Shown: positions 16,932 through 26,687 of the stretch, in pieces
Position numbering within the stretch: the stretch's first letter is position 1
Layout: every line of letters begins with the position of its first letter
Source: Geodermatophilus sp. TF02-6
GTDB taxonomy: Bacteria; Actinomycetota; Actinomycetes; Mycobacteriales; Geodermatophilaceae
Direction of reading: 5' to 3'
DNA length: 64,000 bases
Assembly: GCF_003319115.1 (NCBI RefSeq)
Contig: NZ_QOHF01000003.1
Location: 62,001-126,000, forward strand
Notes under the pieces: model-generated
What the model saw: the letters and a program-made list of their open reading frames with translations, nothing else
What the model was told of the DNA's origin: nothing
The model's database searches: none
Program-made: the position numbers and the translations under genes

Positions 16932-17669
16932 ATGAGCACGTTCGTCCTGGTCCACGGGGCCTGGCACGGCGGGTGGTGCTGGGACCGGGTGGCCCCCAGG
17001 TTGCGCGAGGCGGGCCACGACGTGCACGCGCCGACGCTGACCGGGTTGTCGGAGCGGGCGCACCTGCTCTCGCCGCTGGTGGGCCTGGAGACCCACGTGG
17101 AGGACGTCGTCCGGCTGATCGACGTCCTGGGGCTCACCGACGTCGTCCTGGTGGGGCACAGCTACGCCGGTCAGATCGTGACCGCCGCCGCCGACCGGTG
17201 CCCGCAGGCCGTCGCCCGGCGCGTCTACCTCGACGCGTTCGTCGGCACCGACGGGGAGGCCGCGCGCGACCTGCTGCCCGAGACGGTGGAGCACCACTGG
17301 GCGCAGTCCGCGGCCGAGCAGGGCTTCGGCTGGCTGGTGCCGGTGCGCAACCTGTCGGTGCTCGGGGTGACCGAGCAGGCCGACGTCGACTGGCTGAGGC
17401 CGAGGCTGACCCCGCACCCCTGGAAGACCTACACCGACCCGCTGCGGCTGACCGGTGCGGTCGACGACGTCCCCGCGGTCTTCGTCGAGTGCGTCAGCTG
17501 GATGCGGGTCTTCGCCGGCCAGGCCGATCGCGCCCGCGGGCGGGGGTGGCCGGTGCACGAGCTGGAGACCGGCCACGAGGCCATGGTCACCGCGCCGGAG
17601 GAGCTGGCCGGCGTGCTGCTCGAGTGCGCCGGGCGGGAGCTGACCCGATCGGGAGAGACGGGAGTCTGA
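16932..17669 (+). CDS. Alpha/beta hydrolase, methylesterase-like
   Basis: A 245-residue alpha/beta hydrolase. The oxyanion region LVHGAWHGGWCW is typical of the small-molecule esterase group that includes plant methylesterases. The nucleophile is in GHSYAG, and the catalytic His in ETGHEAM near the C-terminus. ATG 16932 is inside a GC-rich leader with a weak ribosome site. One nucleotide separates its stop from the muconolactone-isomerase-like gene, and ligA-ligB follow. In Sphingobium SYK-6 the methyl ester formed by 3-O-methylgallate ring cleavage needs a methylesterase; a similar job here is an inference from the neighbours. Confidence 0.85.
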   Translation: MSTFVLVHGAWHGGWCWDRVAPRLREAGHDVHAPTLTGLSERAHLLSPLVGLETHVEDVVRLIDVLGLTDVVLVGHSYAGQIVTAAADRCPQAVARRVYLDAFVGTDGEAARDLLPETVEHHWAQSAAEQGFGWLVPVRNLSVLGVTEQADVDWLRPRLTPHPWKTYTDPLRLTGAVDDVPAVFVECVSWMRVFAGQADRARGRGWPVHELETGHEAMVTAPEELAGVLLECAGRELTRSGETGV

Positions 17670-17670
17670 C

Positions 17671-17949
17671 GTGGAGTTCCTCGTCCGGTCCGAGAACCGG
17701 CTGCCGCCCGACACGCCGGCCGAGCGGCGCGAGGAGCTGCGGGCCGCCGAGCGTGCCCGGGCGGTGGAGCTGCGGGCCGCCGGCATCCTCAAGCGGCTGT
17801 GGCGGGTGCCCGGCCGCAACGCGACCATCGGCCTGTACGAGGCCGCGGACCCGGCGGAGCTGCACGACGCGCTCGTGTCGTTGCCGATGGCCCCGTGGCT
17901 GGACGTCCACGTGGAGGCCCTGGCCACCCATCCGCAGGAGCGGACGTGA
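17671..17949 (+). CDS. Muconolactone delta-isomerase-like protein
   Basis: A 92-residue protein of the muconolactone isomerase (CatC) fold: MEFLVR start, central KRLWRVPGR, ATIGLYEAADPAELH, and the C-terminal SLPMAPWLDVHVEALATHP. CatC normally acts in the catechol ortho-cleavage (beta-ketoadipate) pathway, but no catA or catB is here. The gene sits between an esterase and meta-cleavage LigAB. A different double-bond isomerisation, such as of a ring-opened hexadienoate, is more likely than the classic role (inference). GTG start, 1 nt after the previous stop. Confidence 0.85.
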   Translation: MEFLVRSENRLPPDTPAERREELRAAERARAVELRAAGILKRLWRVPGRNATIGLYEAADPAELHDALVSLPMAPWLDVHVEALATHPQERT

Positions 17950-17989
17950 GGACGTCCGGCGCACCGGTACTCGAGGAGGGAAGGGCCCC

Positions 17990-18358
17990 ATGAGCACGGA
18001 CGCCACGGCAGGCCGCTTCGACGTGCCCGGGACACCGGTCTTCGACGGGCAGACCAGCCGGCGCGGGCTGCGCATGAACAGGATGTTCATGAGCCTGCGC
18101 TCCGCGGAGAACCGGGAGCGGTTCCTCGCCGACGAGGCCGCCTACTGCCGGGACTCCGAGCTGACGCCCGAGCAGCAGCAGGCGGTCCTCGACCGGGACT
18201 GGCAGGCGATGATCGACCTGGGCGGCAGCATCTTCTACGTGTACAAGCTGGCCATGATGGACGGCCGGTCGATGCAGTACCTCGGCGGCGTGTTCACCGG
18301 CACGACCGAGGAGGAGTTCCAGGCGGCGATGCGAGCGAGAGGACGGCGCGATGGCTGA
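17990..18358 (+). CDS. ligA: Protocatechuate 4,5-dioxygenase-type small (alpha) subunit
   Basis: A 122-residue LigA-family subunit (FDGQTSRRGLRMNRMFMSL, then LGGSIFYVYKLAMMDGRSMQYLGG). In the family it caps the active site of the LigB catalytic subunit. ATG 17990 follows GAGGAGGGAAGG. The end overlaps ligB by 8 nt, so the subunits are coupled. Slightly shorter at the N-terminus than SYK-6 LigA. Confidence 0.92.
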   Translation: MSTDATAGRFDVPGTPVFDGQTSRRGLRMNRMFMSLRSAENRERFLADEAAYCRDSELTPEQQQAVLDRDWQAMIDLGGSIFYVYKLAMMDGRSMQYLGGVFTGTTEEEFQAAMRARGRRDG

Positions 18359-19208
18359 GGTGATCTGGGGTCTGGCGACCTCGCACGTGCCCTCGATCGG
18401 CGCGGCGATGGACCGAGGCAGGACCGAGGACCCGAACTGGAAGGACCTCTTCGACGGCTACGCCCCGGCGCAGGCGTGGCTGGCCGAGCACCGGCCGGAC
18501 GTCGCCATCGTGGTCTACAACGACCACGCCAACGGCATCGACCTGGACATCGTGCCGACCTTCGGGATCGGCACCGCCGAGCGCTACCGGGTCGCCGACG
18601 AGGGTTTCGGTCAGCGCCCGGTGCCGGACGTGGTCGGGGACCCCGACCTGTCGCTGCACCTGCTGGAGAGCCTGGTCGACGAGGGCTTCGACCTCACCGT
18701 CTTCCAGGAGCTCGACGTCGACCACGGGCTCACCGTCCCGCTGTCGGTGTGGACGCCGGACCCGGGGGATGCCTGGCCCTGCCCGGTGGTGCCGCTGCTG
18801 GTCAACGTCATCCAGTACCCGCAGCCCACGGCCGCGCGGTGCTACGCCCTGGGGCAGGCGCTGGGGAGGGCGATCGCCAGCTACCCCGAGGACGTCACCG
18901 TGGGGATCCTGGGCACCGGCGGGATGTCGCACCAGCTGGCCGGCGCCCGCGCGGGCTTCATCAACCCCGAGTTCGACACCATGTGGCTCGACACGATCGG
19001 GACCGACCCGGTGCGGCTGGCCGCGCTCAGCCGGGAGGAGCTGATCCGGCAGGCCGGCTCCGAGGGCATCGAGCTGATCATGTGGTTGATCATGCGCGGC
19101 GCGATGAACGAGCAGGTGGCCCGGGTCCACTCGCACTACTTCCTGCCGGCGTCCAACACCGCGGCCGGCATCGCCCTGTTCGACAACCGGGTCCCGCAGC
19201 CGGCCTGA
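18351..19208 (+). CDS. ligB: Protocatechuate/gallate-type extradiol dioxygenase, catalytic beta subunit
   Basis: A 285-residue type II extradiol dioxygenase. Predicted iron ligands are His12 (ATSHVPS), His59 (YNDHANG) and Glu241 (GIELIMW); His194 (GMSHQLAG) is the catalytic base. These fall within two residues of the SYK-6 LigB positions. It opens the ring of a 3,4-dihydroxybenzoate-like acid next to the hydroxyls. Protocatechuate, 3-O-methylgallate and gallate are all possible substrates in this family, and the sequence alone does not decide. Last gene of the operon, followed by two back-to-back hairpins. Confidence 0.92.
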   Translation: MAEVIWGLATSHVPSIGAAMDRGRTEDPNWKDLFDGYAPAQAWLAEHRPDVAIVVYNDHANGIDLDIVPTFGIGTAERYRVADEGFGQRPVPDVVGDPDLSLHLLESLVDEGFDLTVFQELDVDHGLTVPLSVWTPDPGDAWPCPVVPLLVNVIQYPQPTAARCYALGQALGRAIASYPEDVTVGILGTGGMSHQLAGARAGFINPEFDTMWLDTIGTDPVRLAALSREELIRQAGSEGIELIMWLIMRGAMNEQVARVHSHYFLPASNTAAGIALFDNRVPQPA

Positions 19209-19277
19209 GGTCGGCGGCCGGCGCGTGCGCCGGTCGCCGACCCGCCTGCGGCCCGATCGCCCGGGCCGCAGGCGGGT
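19209..19277. terminator. Twin hairpins between convergent ligB and O-demethylase genes
   Basis: First hairpin 19209-19242 (16 bp arms, one mismatch, 2-base loop), second 19240-19277 (perfect 15 bp arms, 8-base loop). They share three bases, so only one can form fully at a time. They lie between convergent operons and could terminate both. Confidence 0.8.
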
Positions 19278-19309
19278 CGTCGACGCAGGCGCCGCCGCGT
19301 CCGCGGGGG

Positions 19310-20671
19310 TCAGCGGGACCGGTAGCTCTCGCGGGCGAAGTCGACGAACGGCACGGGGGCGACCGTCGCCCGGATCTGCACCTGCTCGTGCGGCTCGACC
19401 TGCGGCTTCGCCGAGTTCGGCTGCTCGCCCCAGAGCACGGTCACCTCGGTGCCCGGCTCGCTGTGCGCCGTGTCGACGGTGGCCAGCGACACCATCGTCC
19501 GCTCGTTGGCGAGGTAGCCGCAGTCCAGCGAGATGCCGACCTGCTGGCCGTCGGCGAGCACCACGTCCTCGTGGTGGGTGGCGTAGCGGGCCTTGGGCAT
19601 GTCGATGTACTTCGCGCCGGGCCCCTCCCGGTACAGCGACCCGATCGCCGCGGTGACGTCGTCGGCGTTCCAGACCAGGGTGACCTTGGTGCGCGGCGGC
19701 GCCTGCGCCATCCGCTCGAGGGCCGCCCGGCCGACGAAGTCGTGGTCGAACCTGACGGTCTTGCCGTACCCGATGTCGTAGGGGGTCAGGTAGTAGTCGG
19801 TGATGTCCGCCGAGTCCAGGCTCCCCCCGATCGAGCCCACCTTCTCGACCGGGAGCCACTCGCGGTAGGCCCGCACCAGCGGGTCGTCGGAGAAGATCGC
19901 GGGCATCGGCGCCGGCACCCACCCCGACTCCAGGTTGGCCGTCGAGTACGCCTTGGCGCCGACCCGCACGAGGCCGTGGTCCTCGCCCGCCTCGAGCAGG
20001 GCCGTCAGCACCGCGTCGCCGTCCGCCCAGGGGCCGAACAGCTCGAAGCCGGGCTGACCGGCCATCCCGTGCCGCAGTGCGCGGACCCGGCGACCGGCGA
20101 TGGTGAACTCGGCCGTGTTGAAGAACCGGACCTCGGGCAGCGGGGCGCCGGTCACCTGCTCGACCAGCGCGGCGGCGGTCGGGCCCTGCAGCTCGTACCG
20201 GTACAGCCTGGGCGGACCCGACGTGCGGACGGCCGAGTTGTCGTCGCGCTCGACGGTGGCCTTGTGGTCGCCGCGCTCGAGGTTGAACGTCACCCAGTCG
20301 ATCACCATGGGGTGCCCGACCAGGTCGAAGAGCTCCTCCTCCAGGTGGAAGAGGATGGCGTCCCCGACGAGGTACCCCTCCGGGCTCACCGCGACGAACT
20401 GCTTGGCCTTGCCCACGCCGAAACCGGCGAAGCTGTTGACGGCCAGGTCGCTGAGCAGCCGCAGGGCATCGGGGCCCTCGATGAACAGGTCGGTCATGTG
20501 GTGGGACTGGTCGAGCAGCGCGCACGACTCGACCCACGCCCGCTGTTCGGAGCGCCAGTTGGTGAACTCGGGCCGCACCGGGAACGTGCTCGGGGGGAAC
20601 TGGAGGTTGCGCAGGAGCTCGACGGGGCTCCCGACCCGGGCCAGGGCCGCGGCCAGACTCTCGGAGGACAT
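19310..20671 (-). CDS. Tetrahydrofolate-dependent aromatic O-demethylase, LigM/DesA-like paralogue
   Basis: A 453-residue GcvT-fold protein of the LigM/DesA group. Shared features with the upstream paralogue are FTNWRSEQRAW, LLDQSHHM, AVNSFAGFG with AKQFVAVSPEGY, RALRHGMAGQPGFELFGP, and DIGYGKTVRFDHDFVGR. It differs from the LigM-like copy in the substrate-pocket stretches and is shorter in the middle, so it probably demethylates a different methoxy-arene. Syringate (DesA role) is the attractive candidate but unproven. ATG 20671, weak ribosome site, 84 nt after the LigM-like gene. The reaction moves the methyl from Ar-O-CH3 to THF, giving 5-methyl-THF. Confidence 0.85.
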   Translation of the reverse strand: MSSESLAAALARVGSPVELLRNLQFPPSTFPVRPEFTNWRSEQRAWVESCALLDQSHHMTDLFIEGPDALRLLSDLAVNSFAGFGVGKAKQFVAVSPEGYLVGDAILFHLEEELFDLVGHPMVIDWVTFNLERGDHKATVERDDNSAVRTSGPPRLYRYELQGPTAAALVEQVTGAPLPEVRFFNTAEFTIAGRRVRALRHGMAGQPGFELFGPWADGDAVLTALLEAGEDHGLVRVGAKAYSTANLESGWVPAPMPAIFSDDPLVRAYREWLPVEKVGSIGGSLDSADITDYYLTPYDIGYGKTVRFDHDFVGRAALERMAQAPPRTKVTLVWNADDVTAAIGSLYREGPGAKYIDMPKARYATHHEDVVLADGQQVGISLDCGYLANERTMVSLATVDTAHSEPGTEVTVLWGEQPNSAKPQVEPHEQVQIRATVAPVPFVDFARESYRSR

Positions 20672-20755
20672 GACGGGTGGGACCTCTCGTCTCGGGGGAG
20701 GAACGCCGGGGGCGGGTGGCGCGGGCCTCCACGCCACCCGGCCCCGTCCGTCGGC

Positions 20756-22524
<1,769 letters not shown>

Positions 22525-23826
22525 GTGCCCTGGTCGAGCACGTCCGCAGAGGCGGGGCCGGGTGCGGCGCGCCGCAGTCGCCGGCGGTCGCACGGGAGCC
22601 CGGGAGGTGCTCAGGCCGCGGCCGGGGAGGCCACCCGCTGTGCCGCCGTCCTGAGCCTGATGGCCGCCGGGGTCGTCGCGGCCGCGCAGATCGGCAAGGG
22701 CGCCGCCGCTCTCCCCGTCCTCCAGGTCGAGTTCGGCCTGAGCTCGTCGGCCGCCGCCTGGTACCTCTCCGTGATGAGCGCGCTGGGGGCGATCGCCGGC
22801 GCCGTGCTGGGCTGGGCGGGACAGGCGCTGGGCTTCCGCCGCCAGGTGCTCCTGGGGCTGGTCACGATCGCGCTCGCGAACGTCACGGGCGCCGCCGTCC
22901 ACACCACCGTCGCGTTGCTGGCGACCCGGGTGGGGGAGGGCCTCGGGTTCGTCCTCGTCGTCCTGGCCGCTCCGGGGCTGCTCTCCGAGCTCTCGACACC
23001 CGCGCACCGCCGACTGGTCGTCGGCGCGTGGGGCGCCTACATGCCGGTCGGTTCGGGTCTGGCCGCCCTGCTCGTGCCCCCCGCGGTCACGCTGGTGGGC
23101 TGGCCGGGTGCCTGGCTCGTCGATGCCCTGCTGGCCGTGGGCGCCTGCGTGGCGGTGGCGCGCTGGGTGCCGAGCGCGTCGGCGCGCGGCCTGCCCGGCG
23201 TCGACGGGCTGCTCCGTGCGGTGCGCTCGCCGGGGGTGCTGTGCCTGGCCGCCGTGTTCGCGCTCTACGCCGGGCAGTACCTGGCGGTCCTGGGGCTGTT
23301 CCCCGCCGTGCTGGTCGGGGACGGCGCGATCTCGCTGCGGACGGCGGGACTGCTCAGCGGCCTGGCCTTCCTCGCCAACGCCCCGGGCAACCTCGCGGGG
23401 GCGTACCTGCAGCACCGGGGGGTCCCCCGGTGGTGGCTGATCGTCCTGGGCAGCCTGTGCATGGCTGCAACCGTGTGGGCCGCCCAGGACGCCGACCTGA
23501 CGCTGGGCCTGCGGATCGGCGCGGTCGTGGTCTTCTCCTCCACCGCGGGGCTGGTCCCGTCGTCGGCCTTCAGCGGCGTCGCGGCGATGACGACCGGCAC
23601 CAGCTCCGTCGGCGCATCGGTCGGGCTGCTCATGCAGGGCTCGAGCATCGGTCAGCTGCTCGTGCCGCCGCTAGTCGTGGCGGCCGGCTCCGCCGTCCCG
23701 TCGTGGACGACCAGGCCGGCGACGCTCTCCTGTCTGGCCGCGCTCGCCGTCGTCGGCGGCGTCCTCTACCGGGGGTGGGAGACGCCCCTCGGCCCCGTGA
23801 CCGGCCGGCGCGCAGATGAGCCCTGA
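22525..23826 (+). CDS. Major facilitator superfamily transporter
   Basis: A 433-residue membrane protein with about 12 hydrophobic spans after a charged N-terminal tail (about 40 residues). The MFS loop 2-3 region is weak (GWAGQALGFRRQ). GTG 22525 follows AGGAGG by 6 nt; longer frames upstream lack a ribosome site. Divergent from the O-demethylases, so aromatic acid uptake or efflux is a fair inference, but the subfamily is not one I can name. Confidence 0.85.
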   Translation: MPWSSTSAEAGPGAARRSRRRSHGSPGGAQAAAGEATRCAAVLSLMAAGVVAAAQIGKGAAALPVLQVEFGLSSSAAAWYLSVMSALGAIAGAVLGWAGQALGFRRQVLLGLVTIALANVTGAAVHTTVALLATRVGEGLGFVLVVLAAPGLLSELSTPAHRRLVVGAWGAYMPVGSGLAALLVPPAVTLVGWPGAWLVDALLAVGACVAVARWVPSASARGLPGVDGLLRAVRSPGVLCLAAVFALYAGQYLAVLGLFPAVLVGDGAISLRTAGLLSGLAFLANAPGNLAGAYLQHRGVPRWWLIVLGSLCMAATVWAAQDADLTLGLRIGAVVVFSSTAGLVPSSAFSGVAAMTTGTSSVGASVGLLMQGSSIGQLLVPPLVVAAGSAVPSWTTRPATLSCLAALAVVGGVLYRGWETPLGPVTGRRADEP

Positions 23827-23887
23827 CCGCCAGGGACGGTCCGGGATGGGTCAATTGTCCCGAATCCCGCCGCTGCCGTGTGCGGGA

Positions 23888-23928
23888 GTCGATCGTGACG
23901 TTGACGTGATCGACCCCACAGCTAGCCT
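23888..23928 (+). promoter_or_regulatory. Putative promoter and operator of the liv operon
   Basis: TTGACG (23901-23906), 16 bp, TAGCCT (23923-23928). A dyad GTCGATC...GATCGAC (23888-23894 and 23908-23914) brackets the -35 box. A related dyad around TTGACG sits at the gntR promoter, suggesting one regulator for both. Confidence 0.5.
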
Positions 23929-24186
23929 CTCATAGCCTGCTTCGCGGGCAGCTCACGGCGGGCGGGGACGCACCGCTCACCAGTGCCAGGACGCAACAGC
24001 TCGGAGCAGAACGCGGCGCCTCGGGCTCCACCCCGCGGCCGGTGTCGGGTACCGGACGGTCGCGGCGGAGCGGAGGCCGCGGCGCGGCCGTGGACAGGAG
24101 GTGGCCGACGTGCCAGGTGGTGCCGATGCCGCGGTGCACGCGGGTGGCAGGTCGCCGGCGCCCGACCGCGGACCGGCGGGGCGACG

Positions 24187-24222
24187 CCGGACGAGGAGCC
24201 GGACGAGGAGCCGGACGAGGAG
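24187..24222 (+). repeat. 12 bp tandem repeat carrying repeated GAGGAG
   Basis: Three perfect copies of CCGGACGAGGAG, then CCGGAC and the GTG start of livG. Each unit contains a ribosome-binding-like GAGGAG; the last lies 6 nt from the start codon. Copy number could change the 5' leader. Confidence 0.9.
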
Positions 24223-24228
24223 CCGGAC

Positions 24229-24999
24229 GTGACCAGTCGACTGTCGGTCCGCGACCTGTCGCTGCACTTCGGCGGCATCCAGGTGCTCGACTCGGTCGGC
24301 CTGGCGGTCGAGCCGGACACCATCGTGGGGCTGGTGGGCCCGAACGGGGCGGGCAAGACCTCGCTGTTCAACTGCATCAGCGGCCACTACCGCCCGACCT
24401 CGGGGTCGATCCTGGTCGACGGTGTGCCGACACTGCACCGGCCACCGCACCGGATGGCCGAGCTCGGCCTGTCCCGCACCTTCCAGCACCCGGCGCTCCA
24501 GCTGGACGCATCCGTCCTCGACAACGTGCTCATCGGCGCGCACACCCGACTGAGGGGCGGTGCCCTCTCCTGGGCGCTGCGGCTGCCGTTCACGATCTCG
24601 GGGGAACGCCGTGCGCGGCAGCGGGCGGGAGAGCTGCTCGACCACCTCGGGCTCGCCGGGGTCGCCGACCGGCCGGCCGGATCGCTCGCCCACGGGCTGC
24701 ACAAGCGGGTCGAGCTGGCGCGGGCCCTGCTCTCCGAGCCGCGCCTGCTGCTGCTCGACGAGCCGGCCGGCGGCCTGCCGCACGCGGAGGTCGAGCAGCT
24801 GATCGAGACCATCCGCGCGATCCGCACCGAGTTCGGCCTCACCATCGTGATCGTCGAGCACCACATGGGACTGATCTCGGCGCTCACCGACCGGGTCGTC
24901 GTCCTGGTCCAGGGGCGCAAGCTCCTGGAGGGGACGGCGCTGGAGGCCCAGCGCCACCCCCTGGTCGTCGAGGCCTACCTCGGGAGGACCGCCGCATGA
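24229..24999 (+). CDS. livG: Branched-chain-type ABC transporter ATPase (LivG-like)
   Basis: A 256-residue ATPase. Walker A GPNGAGKTS, a diverged signature LAHGLHKRVELARAL in place of LSxGQ, Walker B LLLLDEPAGG, H-loop VEHHMG. The signature change (SLAHGLHK) is worth noting, but this pattern occurs in LivG-like proteins. GTG 24229 is preceded by GAGGAG. It overlaps livF by 4 nt (ATGA). With livF, livH, livM and livK it forms an importer for amino-acid-like or aromatic acid substrates; the neighbouring catabolic genes favour aromatic acids (inference). Confidence 0.9.
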   Translation: MTSRLSVRDLSLHFGGIQVLDSVGLAVEPDTIVGLVGPNGAGKTSLFNCISGHYRPTSGSILVDGVPTLHRPPHRMAELGLSRTFQHPALQLDASVLDNVLIGAHTRLRGGALSWALRLPFTISGERRARQRAGELLDHLGLAGVADRPAGSLAHGLHKRVELARALLSEPRLLLLDEPAGGLPHAEVEQLIETIRAIRTEFGLTIVIVEHHMGLISALTDRVVVLVQGRKLLEGTALEAQRHPLVVEAYLGRTAA

Positions 25000-25769
25000 G
25001 CGAGCTCGCCGGGCCGGAGCGCAGCAGCCGCACGGGAGCAGCCGACGGGCGGGGGAGCGGCAACATCCTCGAGCTGGAGGACGTCCGGGCCAGCTACGGC
25101 CGCGCGGAGGTCCTCCACGGGGTGTCCCTGCAGGTCAGCAACGGCGGCGTGACCGCCGTGCTGGGCGCCAACGGCGCGGGCAAGACGACGACCCTGCGCG
25201 CGATCAGCGGCATGGTGACCGCGAAGGGGCGGATCGACCTGGACGGCCAGGACGTCCTGGGCTCCCGGCCGGACCAGGTGGCGCGGATGGGCGTGGCCCA
25301 CGTCCCGCAGGGCCGCGGGACCCTGGACCAGCTCTCGGTGCGGGAGAACCTCCTCGTGGGGGCCTACCAGCGGCGCGACCGCAAGGCCGTGGAGGCCCAG
25401 ATCGCCGAGTGCTTCGAGCTGTTCCCCGCGTTGGCCCGGAGGCAGACCTCCACGGCCGGCAACCTGTCCGGCGGCGAGCAGCAGATGCTCGCCGTCTGCC
25501 GTGCGCTGATGAGCCGGCCGCGGCTGCTGCTGCTCGACGAGCCGTCACTGGGCCTGGCCCCCCGCACCGCCGAGGAGGTCTTCGAGGCGATCGGGCGTCT
25601 GCAGAAGGAGACGGGCCTGTCGATGCTCGTCGTCGAGCAGACCGCCGCGCTCGCGCTCGCGCTCGCCGACACCGCCGTCGTCCTCGAGATCGGCCGCACG
25701 GTGCTGACCGGCCCCGCCGAGGAGATGGCCGGGCGGGACGAGGTCCGCCGGGCCTACCTCGGCGACTGA
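24996..25769 (+). CDS. livF: Branched-chain-type ABC transporter ATPase (LivF-like)
   Basis: A 257-residue ATPase with Walker A GANGAGKTT, signature LSGGEQQMLAVCRAL, Walker B LLLLDEPSLGLAP, and the LivF-typical VPQGRGTLDQLSVRENL. ATG overlaps the livG stop. A 36 nt gap with AGGAGGGAGGAG precedes livH. Confidence 0.93.
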   Translation: MSELAGPERSSRTGAADGRGSGNILELEDVRASYGRAEVLHGVSLQVSNGGVTAVLGANGAGKTTTLRAISGMVTAKGRIDLDGQDVLGSRPDQVARMGVAHVPQGRGTLDQLSVRENLLVGAYQRRDRKAVEAQIAECFELFPALARRQTSTAGNLSGGEQQMLAVCRALMSRPRLLLLDEPSLGLAPRTAEEVFEAIGRLQKETGLSMLVVEQTAALALALADTAVVLEIGRTVLTGPAEEMAGRDEVRRAYLGD

Positions 25770-25805
25770 TCCGGCACGGACACCGAGACAGGAGGGAGGA
25801 GACCC

Positions 25806-26687
25806 GTGCAGCACGCGATCCAGCAGATCGTGGACGGGTTGGCGGCCGGGTCCATCTACGGGGCCCTGGCCCTCGCGCTGGTGCTGGTGTACCGCGCGAC
25901 GGGGATGATCAACTTCGCGCAGGGGCTGATGGCCGTGGCCTCGACCTACATCGCCCTCACGCTGTGGCAGGCGGGCTCGCCGATCGGCGCGGCGGTGGCG
26001 GTCGCGATCGCGGTGTCCCTGGTCCTCGGGGCGGTGACCGAGCGGCTGGTCATTCGCCGGTTCGAGGGGGCCTCGCCGCACACCGCCGTCGTCGTCACGG
26101 TGGCCCTGCTCATCCTCATCAACGGCATCGTCGGCGCCATCTGGGGGTACAACTCCCAGCCGTTCCCGTCGCTGTTCCCGACCGGCACCGTCACGGTGGG
26201 CGGAGTGGTCCTCGCGATCCCGTCCCTGGCCACGATCGGCGTCCTCATCGCCGTCGTGGTCCTGCTCCAGCTGCTGTTCCTCAAGACCAAGCTCGGCCTG
26301 GCGCTGCGGGCGGTGGCGAACAACCCGGAGTCGAGCGCGCTGTCCGGGCTCAACGTCGGCCGGCTGTTGATGGTCGGCTGGGCGCTGGCCGCCGGGTTGG
26401 GGGCCCTGGCGGGGGCGCTGATCGCGCCGAAGGTCTACCTCGACCCGGGGATGATGGACACGATCCTGATCTACGCGCTGGCCGCTGCCGTGCTCGGCGG
26501 CCTGGACAGCCCGATGGGCGCGGTCGTCGCGGCCTGGATCATCGGCGTGTCCGAGAACCTCGCCGGCACCTACATCGGCTTCATCGGCAACGACCTCAAG
26601 ATCGGCGTGCCCCTGGTGGCGATGTTCGTGATCCTGCTGACCCGTCCGCAGGGTCTGTTCGGCCGCAAGGAGGCGGTGCGGGTATGA
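25806..26687 (+). CDS. livH: Branched-chain-type ABC transporter permease (LivH-like)
   Basis: A 293-residue inner-membrane permease with about eight spans. The family start is Q-QIVDGLAAGSIYGALALALVLVYR and the conserved end region is GGLDSPMGAVVAAWIIGVSENL, LTRPQGLFG. GTG 25806 sits after a strong AGGAGGGAGGAG. It overlaps livM by 4 nt. Confidence 0.93.
   Translation: MQHAIQQIVDGLAAGSIYGALALALVLVYRATGMINFAQGLMAVASTYIALTLWQAGSPIGAAVAVAIAVSLVLGAVTERLVIRRFEGASPHTAVVVTVALLILINGIVGAIWGYNSQPFPSLFPTGTVTVGGVVLAIPSLATIGVLIAVVVLLQLLFLKTKLGLALRAVANNPESSALSGLNVGRLLMVGWALAAGLGALAGALIAPKVYLDPGMMDTILIYALAAAVLGGLDSPMGAVVAAWIIGVSENLAGTYIGFIGNDLKIGVPLVAMFVILLTRPQGLFGRKEAVRV

Larger units (their letters stand above)
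23827..24228. other. 402 bp leader region of the liv operon
   Basis: Contains a promoter-like pair with overlapping dyad (23888-23928) and a 12 bp tandem repeat directly before livG. The long leader between promoter and livG shows no convincing gene. Confidence 0.55.

Noticed and set aside
17671-17949. Complete beta-ketoadipate (ortho) pathway suggested by the CatC-like gene
   Set aside because: No catechol 1,2-dioxygenase, cycloisomerase or enol-lactonase is present; the neighbours are meta-cleavage enzymes.
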